DNA of 64,000 nt from Chelonoidis abingdonii (Eukaryota; Chordata; Testudines; Testudinidae), in the NCBI RefSeq assembly GCF_003597395.2, contig NC_133773.1:130715361-130779360 (forward strand). The letters run 5' to 3'. Below are positions 48,564 through 59,519 of this stretch, piece after piece. The notes beneath the pieces were generated by a model, which worked only from the letters and a program-made list of their open reading frames with translations, was not told the DNA's origin and ran no database searches. Both the position numbers and the translations under genes were made by a program. Every line of letters starts with the position of its first letter. The stretch's first letter is position 1.

Positions 48564-48753
48564 GTAGAGAAGGAACTGAGGAGACCGGCCACGCATGCGT
48601 ACTATTAAAGTATATTCAGAGCCGGAAGGGCAGGCTCTGTGCATGCATGGCCGATCCGAGTACTGCTGCAAAAATCTCTGAGCGAAGTGGAGCACCCACG
48701 GGGACACTCATCTCAAAGAACCTCAGTTACTGCACAGGGTGAGTAGCCTCCTC
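48564..48753 (+). repeat. DIRS right inverted terminal repeat with extension
   Basis: Inverse copy of 42669-42840, extended outward by about 33 bp (CCTCAGTTACTGCACAGGGT, GAGTAGCCTCCTC) that the left end lacks. Such an asymmetric right extension is a known DIRS trait and is represented in the internal complementary region. Confidence 0.88.
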
Positions 48754-49540
48754 ATGTTGACATAATATATTTAGATTTTTGTACAGTGTTTGACTTGGTA
48801 CTGCACAGTATTTTGAGTAAAAGACTAGAATGATAAAAAATTCATGTGGCACACGGATTAAAAACTGGTTAACTGCTAGGTCTCAAAATGTAATTGTAAA
48901 CAGGGAATCATCATTGAACAAGGGTGTTTCTAGTGAAGTCTTGCAGGAATCGATTCTTGGCCCTACACTATTTAACACTTTTATCAAGGACCCGGAAGAA
49001 AACATAAAATCATCACAGATAATGTTTACAGATGTATTTGTCACTGGTTTGACTGCTGCCAGAATTTTGTGTCCACAATTTAAGAAGGCTGCTGATAAAT
49101 TGGAGAGAGTTCACAGAACAGTCATAAGAATGACTGAGAGATTGGAAAACATGCCTTATAATGAGAGACTCAAAGAGCTCAATCTATTTTGTTTAGCAAA
49201 GAGAAGGGAAAGGGATGACTTGACATAATGTATAGGTATCTACACGGGGAACAAATATTTAATAACGAGCTCTTTAATCTAGCATGATCCAATGGCTGGA
49301 AGTTAGTCAAATTCAGAATGGAAATACATTTTCAATAGTGAGAGTAATTACTACTGGAACAATTTACCAAGAGTCATGGTGGATTTTCCATCACTGTCCA
49401 TTTTAAAATCAGGATTGGATGTTTTCTAAGAGATATACTGTAGGGATTATTTTGGGGGACGTTCTATGGCCCTGTGTTATACAGGTCAGCCTAGCTGATC
49501 ACAGTAGTCTCTTCTGGCCTTGGAATCTATGAAATATGTA
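48754..49540 (+). mobile_element. CR1/L3-type LINE, 3' half, split by DIRS
   Basis: Resumes exactly where the left half stopped: ATGTTGACATAATATATTTA continues the frame as (DKAN)VDIIYLDF with the RT catalytic Asp region. Then RLKTGLTARSQNVIVN-like and VLQESILGPTLFNTF sequence (48890-48980), an internal deletion removing the FADD box, the C-terminal KLERVHRTVIRMTERL (49100) and a 3' end GTTATACAGGTCAGCCTAGC, GTCTCTTCTGGCCTTGG. Decayed. Confidence 0.85.
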
Positions 49541-51216
49541 TTCTCATTATAATAATTATACTAGAGAAAGTACATGTCCCAGTAATGATCCCTATTGAGA
49601 AGTCTGATTCGTTAAAAATTTATTTGAAGTATAATAATGCCCGTTAGTAGGTAATAATTAAAAAAATTATTTTAAACACAAAAATCAACAGAATGTTAGC
49701 AAAAATAAATTATAGAACAAGGGAACTCTAAAAAGTAACTAATATTGTGGATATGGTAGAGGATTCTGCAACCACCATTCAGTGATTTTTTTTTATTTTG
49801 GTTTGTGCTTTATAAAACATGTTTATAGACTATGTCAGCAATGTTCTTTCCCAGTTGCTGTTGCAAAGATTATTTTTGCAGTTTATCACAAAATGCCAGA
49901 TTTGCTCAGCATGTAATTAAATCTTACGCTTGGAAGCATCCACATTACTTGGTTATCATGAAATTATTCTTTAATAAAAATGTATGCTTTGTGATCTATA
50001 TTTTATTAATTTGGTGAGTCAGTTTATCGATTGTTGCAGATGCCATGAATGTATAATTTGTCACTATTATTGGTCGCCTGTCAGCAGTTACTAGCAACAC
50101 AGAGTCTTGGCTGTTGAGGTACCTTAGAAATATGTCTTTTTTGATTTGCAAAAGAAAAGCTTTCTACTGTAGATTGTCATCAGTACTTTTGAAAACACTA
50201 TGAACAAATGAATAACATGACCTGTTTAAGCAAGAGTTTGCAACAAATATGATTTTTATTTTTGGGGGAGAGGAGATGGAAAGAAGTGTTGCATTATAAA
50301 GGAGAAACTCTGGCTTGCTCGTTCTTTTTTGTTCATTTCAAACGTATGAAAGTTTTGGAGTCATTGGACTATGAAGCACAAAGAAACAGTATGAGCTTTT
50401 CTATTTATCCATTTAGGATAGTTAGTAAGCTGTGTGGATTCAATAGCTTATTTTTAGAACTAGATATTGGCAAATGAGTTTTTAAAGAGATGGGATCTAA
50501 TGTTGAAATGGTTAGTGTCTAATTTATAAAAATGAAAAGGAGAATTGATGGGATAATGCAGTTATATTTTCTGAAGTTGTTGGATTTGGCTTACTGATTA
50601 AGAGGGTAATTTACATTTGCTTTAGAATTTTCCACATAAATAAGGCAATTTTCCACATAGTAAGGTAATGTAAATCTTAATGTGCCAAAATGTAGTTGTG
50701 TGGTTATAACGTGTTTTTTTTTTTCAAAAAGGCCAAGTTGGGTTCGCAATATGAATGCATGATCTGTTAGAATCTTTATGTGTTGTATACATTTTGATAT
50801 GTGAAAAAGTTGTTGGTAAACAGCCACTCTGTTTCTTCTTTATGATGCTGTATTTTATTAGGATTAAGCTTTTTTTAATTTGGAATAACATTTTGGACTC
50901 TTCTAAATATTTACCTTTTCTAACACTAAATGGATATCGGTGTTCATTTTCGGTCCCCTTCTGTACAGAGGTAATGCAATTGCAGCAGGCCTTCTTAAAG
51001 TTTTAATTTATAATTTAAATTTTAGAAAATGCAAAATAGCATTCTGACTGCTTCTCGCAGACAAAAAGGAATCTTACTGTATAACACAAAGACAAGCCTT
51101 TATTTCTTAATCTTGACTAGTTTATATTATATTAGCCATCTCTGAAAGGCTTTTTATTATTATTATTTCCCCTCCCCCAGCCTTTTGCTGTCTGACTGAG
51201 TAATGAGCTATGATAT
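49541..51216. other. Unique DNA, no gene seen
   Basis: AT-rich, short frames only, no named repeat. Confidence 0.5.
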
Positions 51217-51285
51217 GGTTGGCTAACGTCCAATGGTAGGTGCTTGTGATTGGCTAACTTGGAATGCCTGTATACACTGATTGGT
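51217..51285. promoter_or_regulatory. Three ATTGG boxes phased at 31 bp
   Basis: GGTTGGCTAACGT at 51217, GATTGGCTAACTT at 51248 and GATTGGTC at 51279 are spaced by exactly 31 bp. An opposite-strand CCAAT also lies at 51230-51234. ATTGG is the complement of the CCAAT box bound by NF-Y, and tandem CCAAT boxes about 31-33 bp apart are known in some promoters. It may instead be a decayed 31-bp tandem repeat. No transcript evidence. Confidence 0.35.
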
Positions 51286-51478
51286 CTTGAGCCTCTTTGC
51301 TTCATATTTTCACAAGCACTAGCATATTCTGGTTGAAAAACTGAAGGTGGGGATGCAAGGTTTGTATCATCTTTCATTTTGCTTTCATTCTTTCACCTAC
51401 ATAATCAGCAGCAAATATTAAATAGTCTCCCTTGACTGTCATAATGAGGCTGGATTCATTTTTATGATGTGAAAAGCC

Positions 51479-51907
51479 TTGGGTGGGGTGCCTCTGATCC
51501 CACGCTGGGCAGTTCTCCTGCGAGTGTGTTATAAGAGGATGAAAAGGGGGTGGCTTGTATATTTAATAAGGACAAGCTGTGCCGGGATTGAGCTGTTATT
51601 TTCTGCTTTTCTGAACTCTGAGGCACAGGTTTATCAGCATAAAATGACACATCCTGATTTGTTCTATTGTTGTGAATCAGAGATCATCAATATTTTTCAT
51701 ATGTTTAGAAATGCATCGATTTTTGAAGGGATTCTTTGTTGTATGAATAGAAACCCTTTATGTAAATGTCCATATGAGGACATACAAAGGCTATTGTTTA
51801 GCAGAAGTTTGTGCAGAGAGCTTGCCTTGAGGGCAGGACTGGGACAGCCCCATGTAAAAATAACAGGAGCTGATTTTTTCCTCCTTGTTCAGAGCACACA
51901 TTGTTAA
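51479..51907 (+). other. 142-codon open frame of unknown status
   Basis: The longest open frame outside recognised repeats. The conceptual product has a basic start (LLRVCYKRMKRGW), several Cys and no domain I recognise. No Kozak-type strength, splice sites or poly(A) signal are clearly placed, and an overlapping frame (51901-52161) follows. It sits about 200 bp downstream of the phased ATTGG boxes. Chance or a conserved non-coding block with few stops are both more likely than a gene. Confidence 0.15.
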
Positions 51908-53103
51908 ATGCCAAAGAGCAGAGCTTTGATAAAATTGTTTTTATTTGGGCTGCAATTGTCACTGTTTTTGAAACAAAACTGTTTTCATTTGATTTGGTTC
52001 AGATTTGTACTAATGTCCTGAGGAGAGATTGCAACTGGGATTTGAATTTTATGTATATTCTTCATTATGTGTTATTGATAACAAACACAGCATTAAGTGG
52101 TAGAAAATTGACCAAAATAAACTTTATGAAGGCTGAGTTTCAGTGCTGTGCATTTATCTAATCATTTAAAAACTGAGGTTTGTACGTTTTATTTACAAAC
52201 AATAAGTTAGAATCTAATTAGATCATCAGATTCTTTGCTGGAAAAACAAACTCCATTAACTGTTGAAAATTGGTTTCACAGTTTCATACTTCTTCTGCAA
52301 TATCAGACAGCATCATATAGTTAGTTAGAAATGAACTTATTTGTGTTTCATCATCAGAACGTGTTTTACTTTACCTTTATTTAAATTAAACAAACAATAA
52401 AAATGAAGTTAAAAGAGAATAGGATTATTTTTTATATTTGCTGATTTTTTTCCTGACCTGTTGCAAATACTCTTGTTTTAGAGTTTGAGGGAAAGTATTG
52501 CATTTATTTTCTTTTGTATCGTGGCTCTGGTCTTGTCATTCCTTTCTGGGAAATTGCTTGGTAAACTTGCAAGCATCTGTTTATACTGTGTTTTCCGCAT
52601 GCATTTCAGATGAATAAATACGATTTTTTTCATTAAAAATTTTAACCTTTAAGCTTCCCTAATATGTCTAATTTTAGGACGGTTACTTGTGAGCTTGGTA
52701 CTTTTTAGGAATGAACAAGTTCCCAAATATTTTATGACATAGTAGTTTTTTCAGCATTTTAGTTTTGTCGTGCACCATTGGGATAATGTGAAAGCTTGCA
52801 GCAGGCTAACTGAGTAGCCTCAAAATGTATTCTCTTCAGTAAATGTTGTCTGAATTCTGCATTCCTTATTCAGGCAAAACTCCTACACTCAGTAGTATTT
52901 CCAAGCACCAGATAATAGTTGAAGTTGCATTACATTCACAAATTGACTTCGATATGACACAGGTAAATTGCAGCAAATGTTAAGCCACCAAGTGTCTAAT
53001 TTAAGGTTAAGGACCAGATCTTGAACATCTTTCTTAGGCAAAACTTACACTGAAATCAGGAGAATCTGGCCTTTAATGTATCCATGTTAAATTAGATCTC
53101 TAG

Positions 53104-53173
53104 GATAAAATCCTGGCTCCATTGAAGTCAATGGGAGATTTGGCATTGATTTAACTGTAGCCAAAATTTCACC
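53104..53173. repeat. Old palindromic repeat relic (GAAGTCAATGGGAG type)
   Basis: AATCCTGGCTCCATTGAAGT and the partly complementary GATTTAACTGTAGCCAAAAT flank TCAATGGGAGATTTGGC. Same design as 12371. Confidence 0.55.
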
Positions 53174-54806
53174 TCTAGTTATTTAGTGTTTATTCTAGGT
53201 CTAAAACCTTAGATTGGCCCACATCCTGGGCCAAGCACTAGAGAGTTACCCAGTTACTGGGGAGGAAGTACTCATCTTCCTCTCCGACCAAGGCTGTGGA
53301 GCCACAGTCCAACCTCAGAGCAGGACTAGAATCTACATTTCTGCTCCCTGCCACGAGTAGCATGTGGGAAGTAGCCAGAGGATCTGCACTGCTGCAGATC
53401 CACGGTTCCTAGCCTATCCCCCAGTCTCAGCTGTGCATTGCCACACAGGCAGCCAGAATGTATAGGAGGGCTGCATGTTCCCTGTATGGGGTCTCAAAAT
53501 CTTAATAATAAATAACACAGACTGCACCTATTCCACTGCAAGAGGGCTGTCCACAAATGCAGAGGACAGGGCAACATCCTCCCATCAGTGACTATAATGC
53601 AAATTCAATTATTTGGCCTGAAATTACGTTTTTCTGACTGATTTTATATAAAAGTGGAAATGTTAATAGCCTATTATAGCTAAGTGATCATGACCATTTG
53701 TATACATAAGCAATTCAGCTGGTTTCATATAAAGTCTCTCTTTTATTCTGAATGAAATATTTTATTTAATAGAACCAATTATATTTCCTTAATCTGGTAT
53801 TTATGCATACATCGCATGCTTTCAAAGAAAATACAACTGTGTTTCATTAGTTAAAGTGTTAAAAAGATTATATATACTAAATATAATCTTTTTACTAATT
53901 TTTAATGTGCAAGGACATTGCTTTTGGCTATATAATTATATAAAGTAAACCTTTCAGAATTTCTTCATAGAACAAGAAGAATAATACTACATGGAATTAT
54001 ATATCTGTGTTGAGGATTTTTGAGTGCAAATAGAAAATGATGGCATTCTAATCATTTTAGGCCAAACTGTGGCCAGGTTATCATTGCAGCGCCACACTAG
54101 CTACCCACATCATGGGCAGCAGCACAGGAGAGGGACGCAGGCTCTGCAGAGCTGATATTCCCCCCCCTCTCCCCCCCGGCAGAGGTGAGTGGAAGGGACA
54201 GAGCCTTGCTCCCTCCCACAATGTGCCCGGCAGCATGTGTTGCACCAGGTATAGTCCCATTACAATTTATAGCAGGGAACTGGATGCTCCAGGGGCAGAG
54301 TAGCAGCCTGAGGCCTCTTACTCTGTGCTCCTGGCTAGCCTACTCTTGAGCCTTCTATTTACTTATAGTTGTTGTTAAATGTGAACTATTTCCTTTATTT
54401 TCCAGATAAGATAGAATCTTTTCCCTCCTTTTGTAAAGTAACTGAAAGGAAAACGTTAATTGGAGAGCTAGTTCTCCAAATGACCAAACATGAGAATAAA
54501 GATTTTTTGGTCGTTGTGGTGGTTGGATTTTTTAGGTTTGTTTTTGTTTTCCACAGATTAATATAATGATGTTCCCAGTCAATTTTACAATCTTGGCGAT
54601 TTTTCTTTATTATAATAACTGGATAATTGCAGGCTCCAGGACTTTCAAAGTTGCATGCAGGTGCAAAGGTCTGCCCCTGCAGAGGTCCTTGCAGGATCTG
54701 GGCCTTAGCACATGCATAACTTTAATCACAAATAGTCTCATTGAACTACTCACATGATTCAAGTTACTACACCAGATTTAAGTGTTTGGAGGATCAGAGC
54801 CTAAAT

Positions 54807-54827
54807 TGTGTGTGTGTGTGTGTGTGT
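54807..54827. repeat. (TG)n microsatellite
   Basis: About ten TG units. Confidence 0.95.
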
Positions 54828-55644
54828 TTAAATTCAAACCATGTGTTATATAGTGTTTTCTTGCTAGAGATGGGAAGGAGTGGCTAGGTAAATTATTTCT
54901 ATGAGATACTTGTTTCTGCTTGTACTGTCATGCCACATGATGATAACTTTAACCTTTAGCTGCAATGTCAGTTAAAAATTATATATGTTTAAATATGAAG
55001 TTGTAATGTTAGCATACAGTATTCTTGTCACTGAAGTAGTAGTCTTAATTCAGTAGTTGCGTTCTGCAGTTATTTTAAATGCATACTTTCAGTGACCACT
55101 GAAAACAAGGATGATGAAGAGTTTTTAAAGATTTGTGATTTTCCCAGTTCATTTAGTAGTAATGTGTTAATGTTGTCACTAACCCCTACATCACTTGCTG
55201 CTAGTTTATTATGAAGTGCAATGTACAGATTTTTCTGCTGCCACTCCATATTTGTTTTAAGTAAAGAAATAGTCTGAGAGTACAAGGATTTTTACACTCC
55301 TCTTGTCACAATTTACTGTGTTTAAGAAACTTTTGGGACTAGTGTTTCTCTCTGTGATTGCTTAGTTTGCAAAGCACGAGCTTTATGGCAACAGCATTAT
55401 GGCAGGAGTGGTATACTTTGGCATATATGGAGGTGATTTGAAGGTTAGGGAGCCAGGGGAATTAAAACCAAGTTGCAAGAAAATTTTTATTCATCGTATG
55501 TGTAATGATTTTCATGTTGTAGAAAACTTGATGCAGTTGATGTATATATTTTCCAATATGAATTTAGTTTCAGTATTAGTTGATCCTTCAGGCCCCTCTA
55601 CCCCATGCCCTCTCCTCATAGTCTTCATAGTTGCTGACCTGCTG

Positions 55645-56211
55645 CAGAGGTGGATTAAGATTTATTGAGGCCCTGGGCACAAAGAACTTTTGGGTCCCCC
55701 ACTCCTCCTTTGCCATGGAGCCCTGCCTCCTGCTCCTCCTCTCCCCGCAGAGGCTCTGCTCGTTGGCTAGGCCAGAAGCTGGAGCTGGGCCACGTTAAGA
55801 GATGATGCCCAGGGAGTTCGGGCTGTTGTGGGCAGCTCTGGATCCTCCACCTGCCCTGGATAGCCTGTCCTGGGGGGAGGAGACCCGGGCCAGGGACTGT
55901 TCTCGGGCCTCCCAGTCTCCCACTCTGGGCAGGTGGAAGGTCCAGGGCTCCCCACAGTGACCAGGGCTCCCATGGCGGCTCTTACCATGACCTGGCTCAG
56001 GCTTCTGGCCTGGCCAATGTGGAGCCACAGAGGGAAGAGGAACAGGGGACATGACCTCAGGGGAAGAGATGGAGCAGGGGGTGGGGCCACAGTTCTGGCA
56101 CCGGTGGCCCCCTCCACTTTTACTCAGGTTCCAGCACTCCTGCAGGGGTTCCCAAATTTGCCAGGGCCCCTGGGCACGGGCCCCATGGGCCCATGTGTTA
56201 ATCCACCACTG
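55645..56211. mobile_element. hAT-like DNA transposon, non-autonomous
   Basis: The left CAGAGGTGGATTAAGATT and right TGTTAATCCACCACTG are inverted termini, with subterminal GAGGCCCTGGGCAC answered by CCTGGGCACGGGCCCC. 567 bp, GC-rich, with no transposase frame. The CAG...CTG ends suggest hAT, but the flanks (ACCTGCTG and TGTACTAA) do not form a target duplication, so one end may have been altered. The 85-116-codon frames inside overlap on both strands and reflect GC content. Confidence 0.75.
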
Positions 56212-57718
56212 TGTACTAAGGAGTGGAGGAAGTCTTTAGCAGGTCTGCATCTCTAAGCTCCAGTGGAACAGAGGCCCTGTTCTGACATTGTTCAGATCCT
56301 TGCGTTCAGAGGATTAGGTCTTCTTCCTAAGGAACTCCTAAACTGTTCAAGGTCAGGCATTCTAATGATATCCAACTAGATCAATTCCACAGTTGGAACT
56401 ATCTGTAAGGCCACTAGCATCTCCTAATTCAGATCTCTCCTCTACATCCACCTTTGCGATGGTGATTATCATCAGTCAATCGATTAATGAGTGCTAGGCT
56501 TTGGGGCAGATGGGCATAGTTGGTATTTTGCATATTTATAAGTAGTTACAAAATTGTAAATGTATATATGTTTATAAAATTGTATATATTTTATTGTATG
56601 CCTCTATTCTCACCCTACATATGTCACTTGTCTTAGATTGTAAACTATTTGGGACAGGGACCGTATCTTTGTATGTGTTTGTATAGTGCTTGGGGCCTGA
56701 GCCTGACTGAAGCCTGTGGATGCAGTTGCAACATACATACTTAAATAACGTGTGTAGTATCTGTACATGAGAGTCATTTTTGTGATTTATACACGCTACG
56801 GATTAAATAAAATAATATAAGGTAATAATTATTTTGTTATTATTTTGTTACGCACAAGCAACCTAAATTGATTTACATTGTCCATATATTTCATCATTAT
56901 TCAAGAATGAAAAATATGTATGATACATTGTATAATTTAAAAAAAATATTATGTGATCATGAAAGTAAAGGCTTTGTTATATTATATACTCCAAAGGGGT
57001 AATGTTACAGTTGCAGGTATAGGCTTAGCTTTTTTTCCTGACTTTTGACTGCCTAAACATCCAATTAAATGTTTTTGTAATTGTTTTTAGTGAATATTCT
57101 ATAATGAATTAGATATTTTGCTCAAACCCAGGACATCTTATAACCCATGGTTATTGACTTATTTTTTCATTTGTGTTCTATTGCTTGCTGCTGTTGTCAT
57201 AGTAGCTAAGCAACAGGATTTTCACAATACAGTATATAAACACAGGAAAGCTAAAGGAACAGTATCAGTTTGAAAACTGAGAAGACTTTCCCAGATGAGT
57301 GTCTTTTGTTGGATCTACGTGCTTACTGCTGGATAGTATGAGACAGTTTCTGTCACCCTTACTCATAGTGGAATTAAGGAGGATGCTCTCATAGAGCAAG
57401 GTTCTCTCCAGTGAAAGAGTGGGAGTATTTGGATGTATGTGTTATCTTTACTTTGGGATTTTAGCATCTGAGATAAAATAAAAATTATATTCACTATACC
57501 ATGATGAAAGGAGGTAGGGAAAAATACGTACACCTATTCAGATATTTAGTCTAGTATTCCACTGACTAATAACAGGTGGATTTTATTGCTAGTTATTTTT
57601 TATTGATATTTGAAAATTATTGTTAATTGATATGTCAGACTTAAAAATTATGTCCAACATATAATCATCATTATAATGAAGTTTCATCATATGTTATGTG
57701 TGAGGTAATTTAGTTTGG
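56212..57718. other. Unique DNA with an L2-type tail, no gene seen
   Basis: AT-rich. Contains the tail relic at 56631 and nothing else that I can name. Confidence 0.5.
56631..56745 (+). repeat. L2/MIR-type 3' tail relic
   Basis: TCTTAGATTGTAAACTATTT, GGGACAGGGACCGTATCTTT and GTTTGTATAGTGCTTGGGGC: the clearest copy of the family in the window. Confidence 0.75.
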
Positions 57719-57865
57719 TGGCTAAAACACAGGAAAAAGAGTAAAAGCTTTTGAGTTAAATTCCAGCTCTGCCATTGATTTGCTGTGTGACTTTGGGCAA
57801 GTCACTTAACCACCCTCTGCATCAATTTACCCATTTGTAACATGGGAATAATCAGAATACAAAGA
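57719..57865 (+). repeat. MIR SINE
   Basis: TCCAGCTCTGCCATTGATTT, GCTGTGTGACTTTGGGCAAG, TCACTTAACCACCCTCTGCA, CAATTTACCCATTTGTAACA, TGGGAATAAT: the MIR core in order on the plus strand, the best-preserved MIR here. Confidence 0.93.
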
Positions 57866-58040
57866 AGCATTACGAGTCTTATTCTGCAAGTAGGCTGACT
57901 AACCTAGTGAGGAGGGCTTTAAACTAAGTTCACTGGGGGAAGGAGACCAAAGCCCTGAGGTAAGTGGGGAAACAGGATACTGGGAGGAAGCACGAGCAGA
58001 AGCATGCAAGAGGGGAGGACTCCTGTCTCAGACCGAGAAA

Positions 58041-58676
58041 GTGGGACAGTCAGCGAGTTATCTTAAGTGCCTATACACAAATGCAAGAAGTCTGGGAAAC
58101 AAGCAGGGAGAACTGGAAGTCCTGGCACAGTCAAGGAACTATGATGTGATTGGAATAACAGAGACTTGGTGGGATAACTCACATGGCTGGAGTACTGTCA
58201 TGGATGGATATAAACTGTTCAGGAAGGACAGACAGGGCAGAAAAGGTGCGGGAGTTGCATTGTATGTAAGAGAGCAGTATGACTACTCAGAGCTCTGGTA
58301 TGAAACTCCAGAAAAACTGAGAGTCTCTGGATTAAGTTTAGAAGTGTGAGCAACAAGGGTGATGTCGTGGTGGGAGTCTGCTATAGGCCACCAGACCAAG
58401 GGGATGAGGTGATGAGGCTTTCTTCCGGCAACTAGCAGAAGTTACTAAATCGCAGGCCTGGTTCTCGTGGGAGACTTTAATCACCCTGATATCTGCTGGG
58501 AGAGCAATACAGCAGTGTACAGACAATCCAGGAAGTTTTTGGAAAGTGTAGGGGACAATTCCCTGGTCCATGTGCTGGAGGAACAACTGGGGCAGAGCTC
58601 TCTTGACCTGCTGCTTACAAACAGAGAAGAGTTAGTAGGGGAAAGCAAAAGTGGATGGGAACCTGGGAGGCAGTGA
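58041..58676 (+). pseudogene. CR1 ORF2 endonuclease, broken
   Basis: First piece, 58041-58349: YTNARSLGNKQGELEVLAQS, YDVIGITETWWDNSHGW with the catalytic Glu of ITETWW, and KGAGVALYVREQYDYSEL. Second piece, 58467-58676: MGDFNHPDICWESNTA with the catalytic Asp/Asn of GDFN, and LDLLLTNREELVGE. A stop and frameshift near 58350-58460 separate them. The domain nicks target DNA to prime reverse transcription. Catalytic residues visible here look intact, but the frame does not. Confidence 0.88.
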
Positions 58677-59519
58677 CCATGAAATGGTCGAGTTCAGGAT
58701 CCTGACACAAAGAAGAAGGAGAGCAGCAGAATACAGACCCTGGACTTGAGAAAAGCAGACTTTGACTCCCTCGTGAGGAGGATGGGAAAACCTGCTTGGG
58801 AGGGAAGGCTATGCTAGAATTACATCTATCACTGGCAAGAATTTGGTCTGAGTTGGAGGACTCACTGACACAAAGAAGACAAAGGAGCAGCAGATCCAGA
58901 AGTCATCAGATCTCTCCGGGGACTTGGGTTATGGAAAAGACCAGAGCTTTGAAACGCGTCCACCTCTCGGAAATAGGGAACTGATGGGGTCAGAGAGCAG
59001 GTCCCTGGGAAAATAACATGAGGGCAAAGGAGTCCAAACGCACCTATTTTAAAGAATCTTTATTGAGGTTGCAGGAAAAAACATCCTGATGTGTAGGAAG
59101 AATAGTAAATATGTCAGGCGATCAGCTTGGCTTAACAGTGAAATCCTTGCTGATCTTAAATGCAAAAAGAAGCTTACAAGAAGTGGAAGATTGGACAAAT
59201 GACCAGGGAGGTGTATAAAAATATTGTTCAGGCATGCAGGAGTCAAATCAGGAAGGCCAAATAACACTTGGAGTTGCAGCTAGCGAGAAGATGTTAAGAG
59301 TAACAAGAAGGGTTTCTTCAGGTGTGTTAGCAACAAGAAGAAAGTCAAGGAAAGTGTGGCCCCTTACTGAATGAGGGAGAAACACTAGTGACAGAGGATG
59401 TGGAAAAGCTCATGTACTCAATGCTTTTTTTGCCTCTATCTTCAACAAACAAGGTCAGCTCCCAGACTGCTGCACTGAACAGGACAGTATGGGGAGAAGG
59501 CGACCAACCCTCTGTGGAG

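Larger units (their letters stand above)
42669..48753 (+). mobile_element. DIRS-type YR retrotransposon, near complete, inactive
   Basis: A 6.1-kb element with, in order: left inverted terminal repeat, gag-like ORF1 with Cys pairs, reverse transcriptase and RNase H, tyrosine recombinase, internal complementary region, and right inverted terminal repeat with an extra outer extension. DIRS elements make a circular DNA copy and insert it with a tyrosine recombinase instead of an integrase, so they leave no long target duplication, and none is seen here. Each coding part has stops, frameshifts or lost catalytic residues. A SINE lies inside the recombinase. I saw no methyltransferase domain, which many DIRS carry. 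Its insertion splits an older LINE. Confidence 0.92.
51286..55644. other. Mostly unique DNA
   Basis: Apart from the open frame at 51479, the relic at 53104 and a TG microsatellite at 54807, nothing is recognised. 54112-54300 is GC-richer and may be an unnamed repeat. Confidence 0.45.

Noticed and set aside
42669..48753. Endogenous retrovirus or Gypsy element
   Set aside because: No LTRs, protease or integrase. It has inverted repeats, an internal complementary region and a tyrosine recombinase instead.
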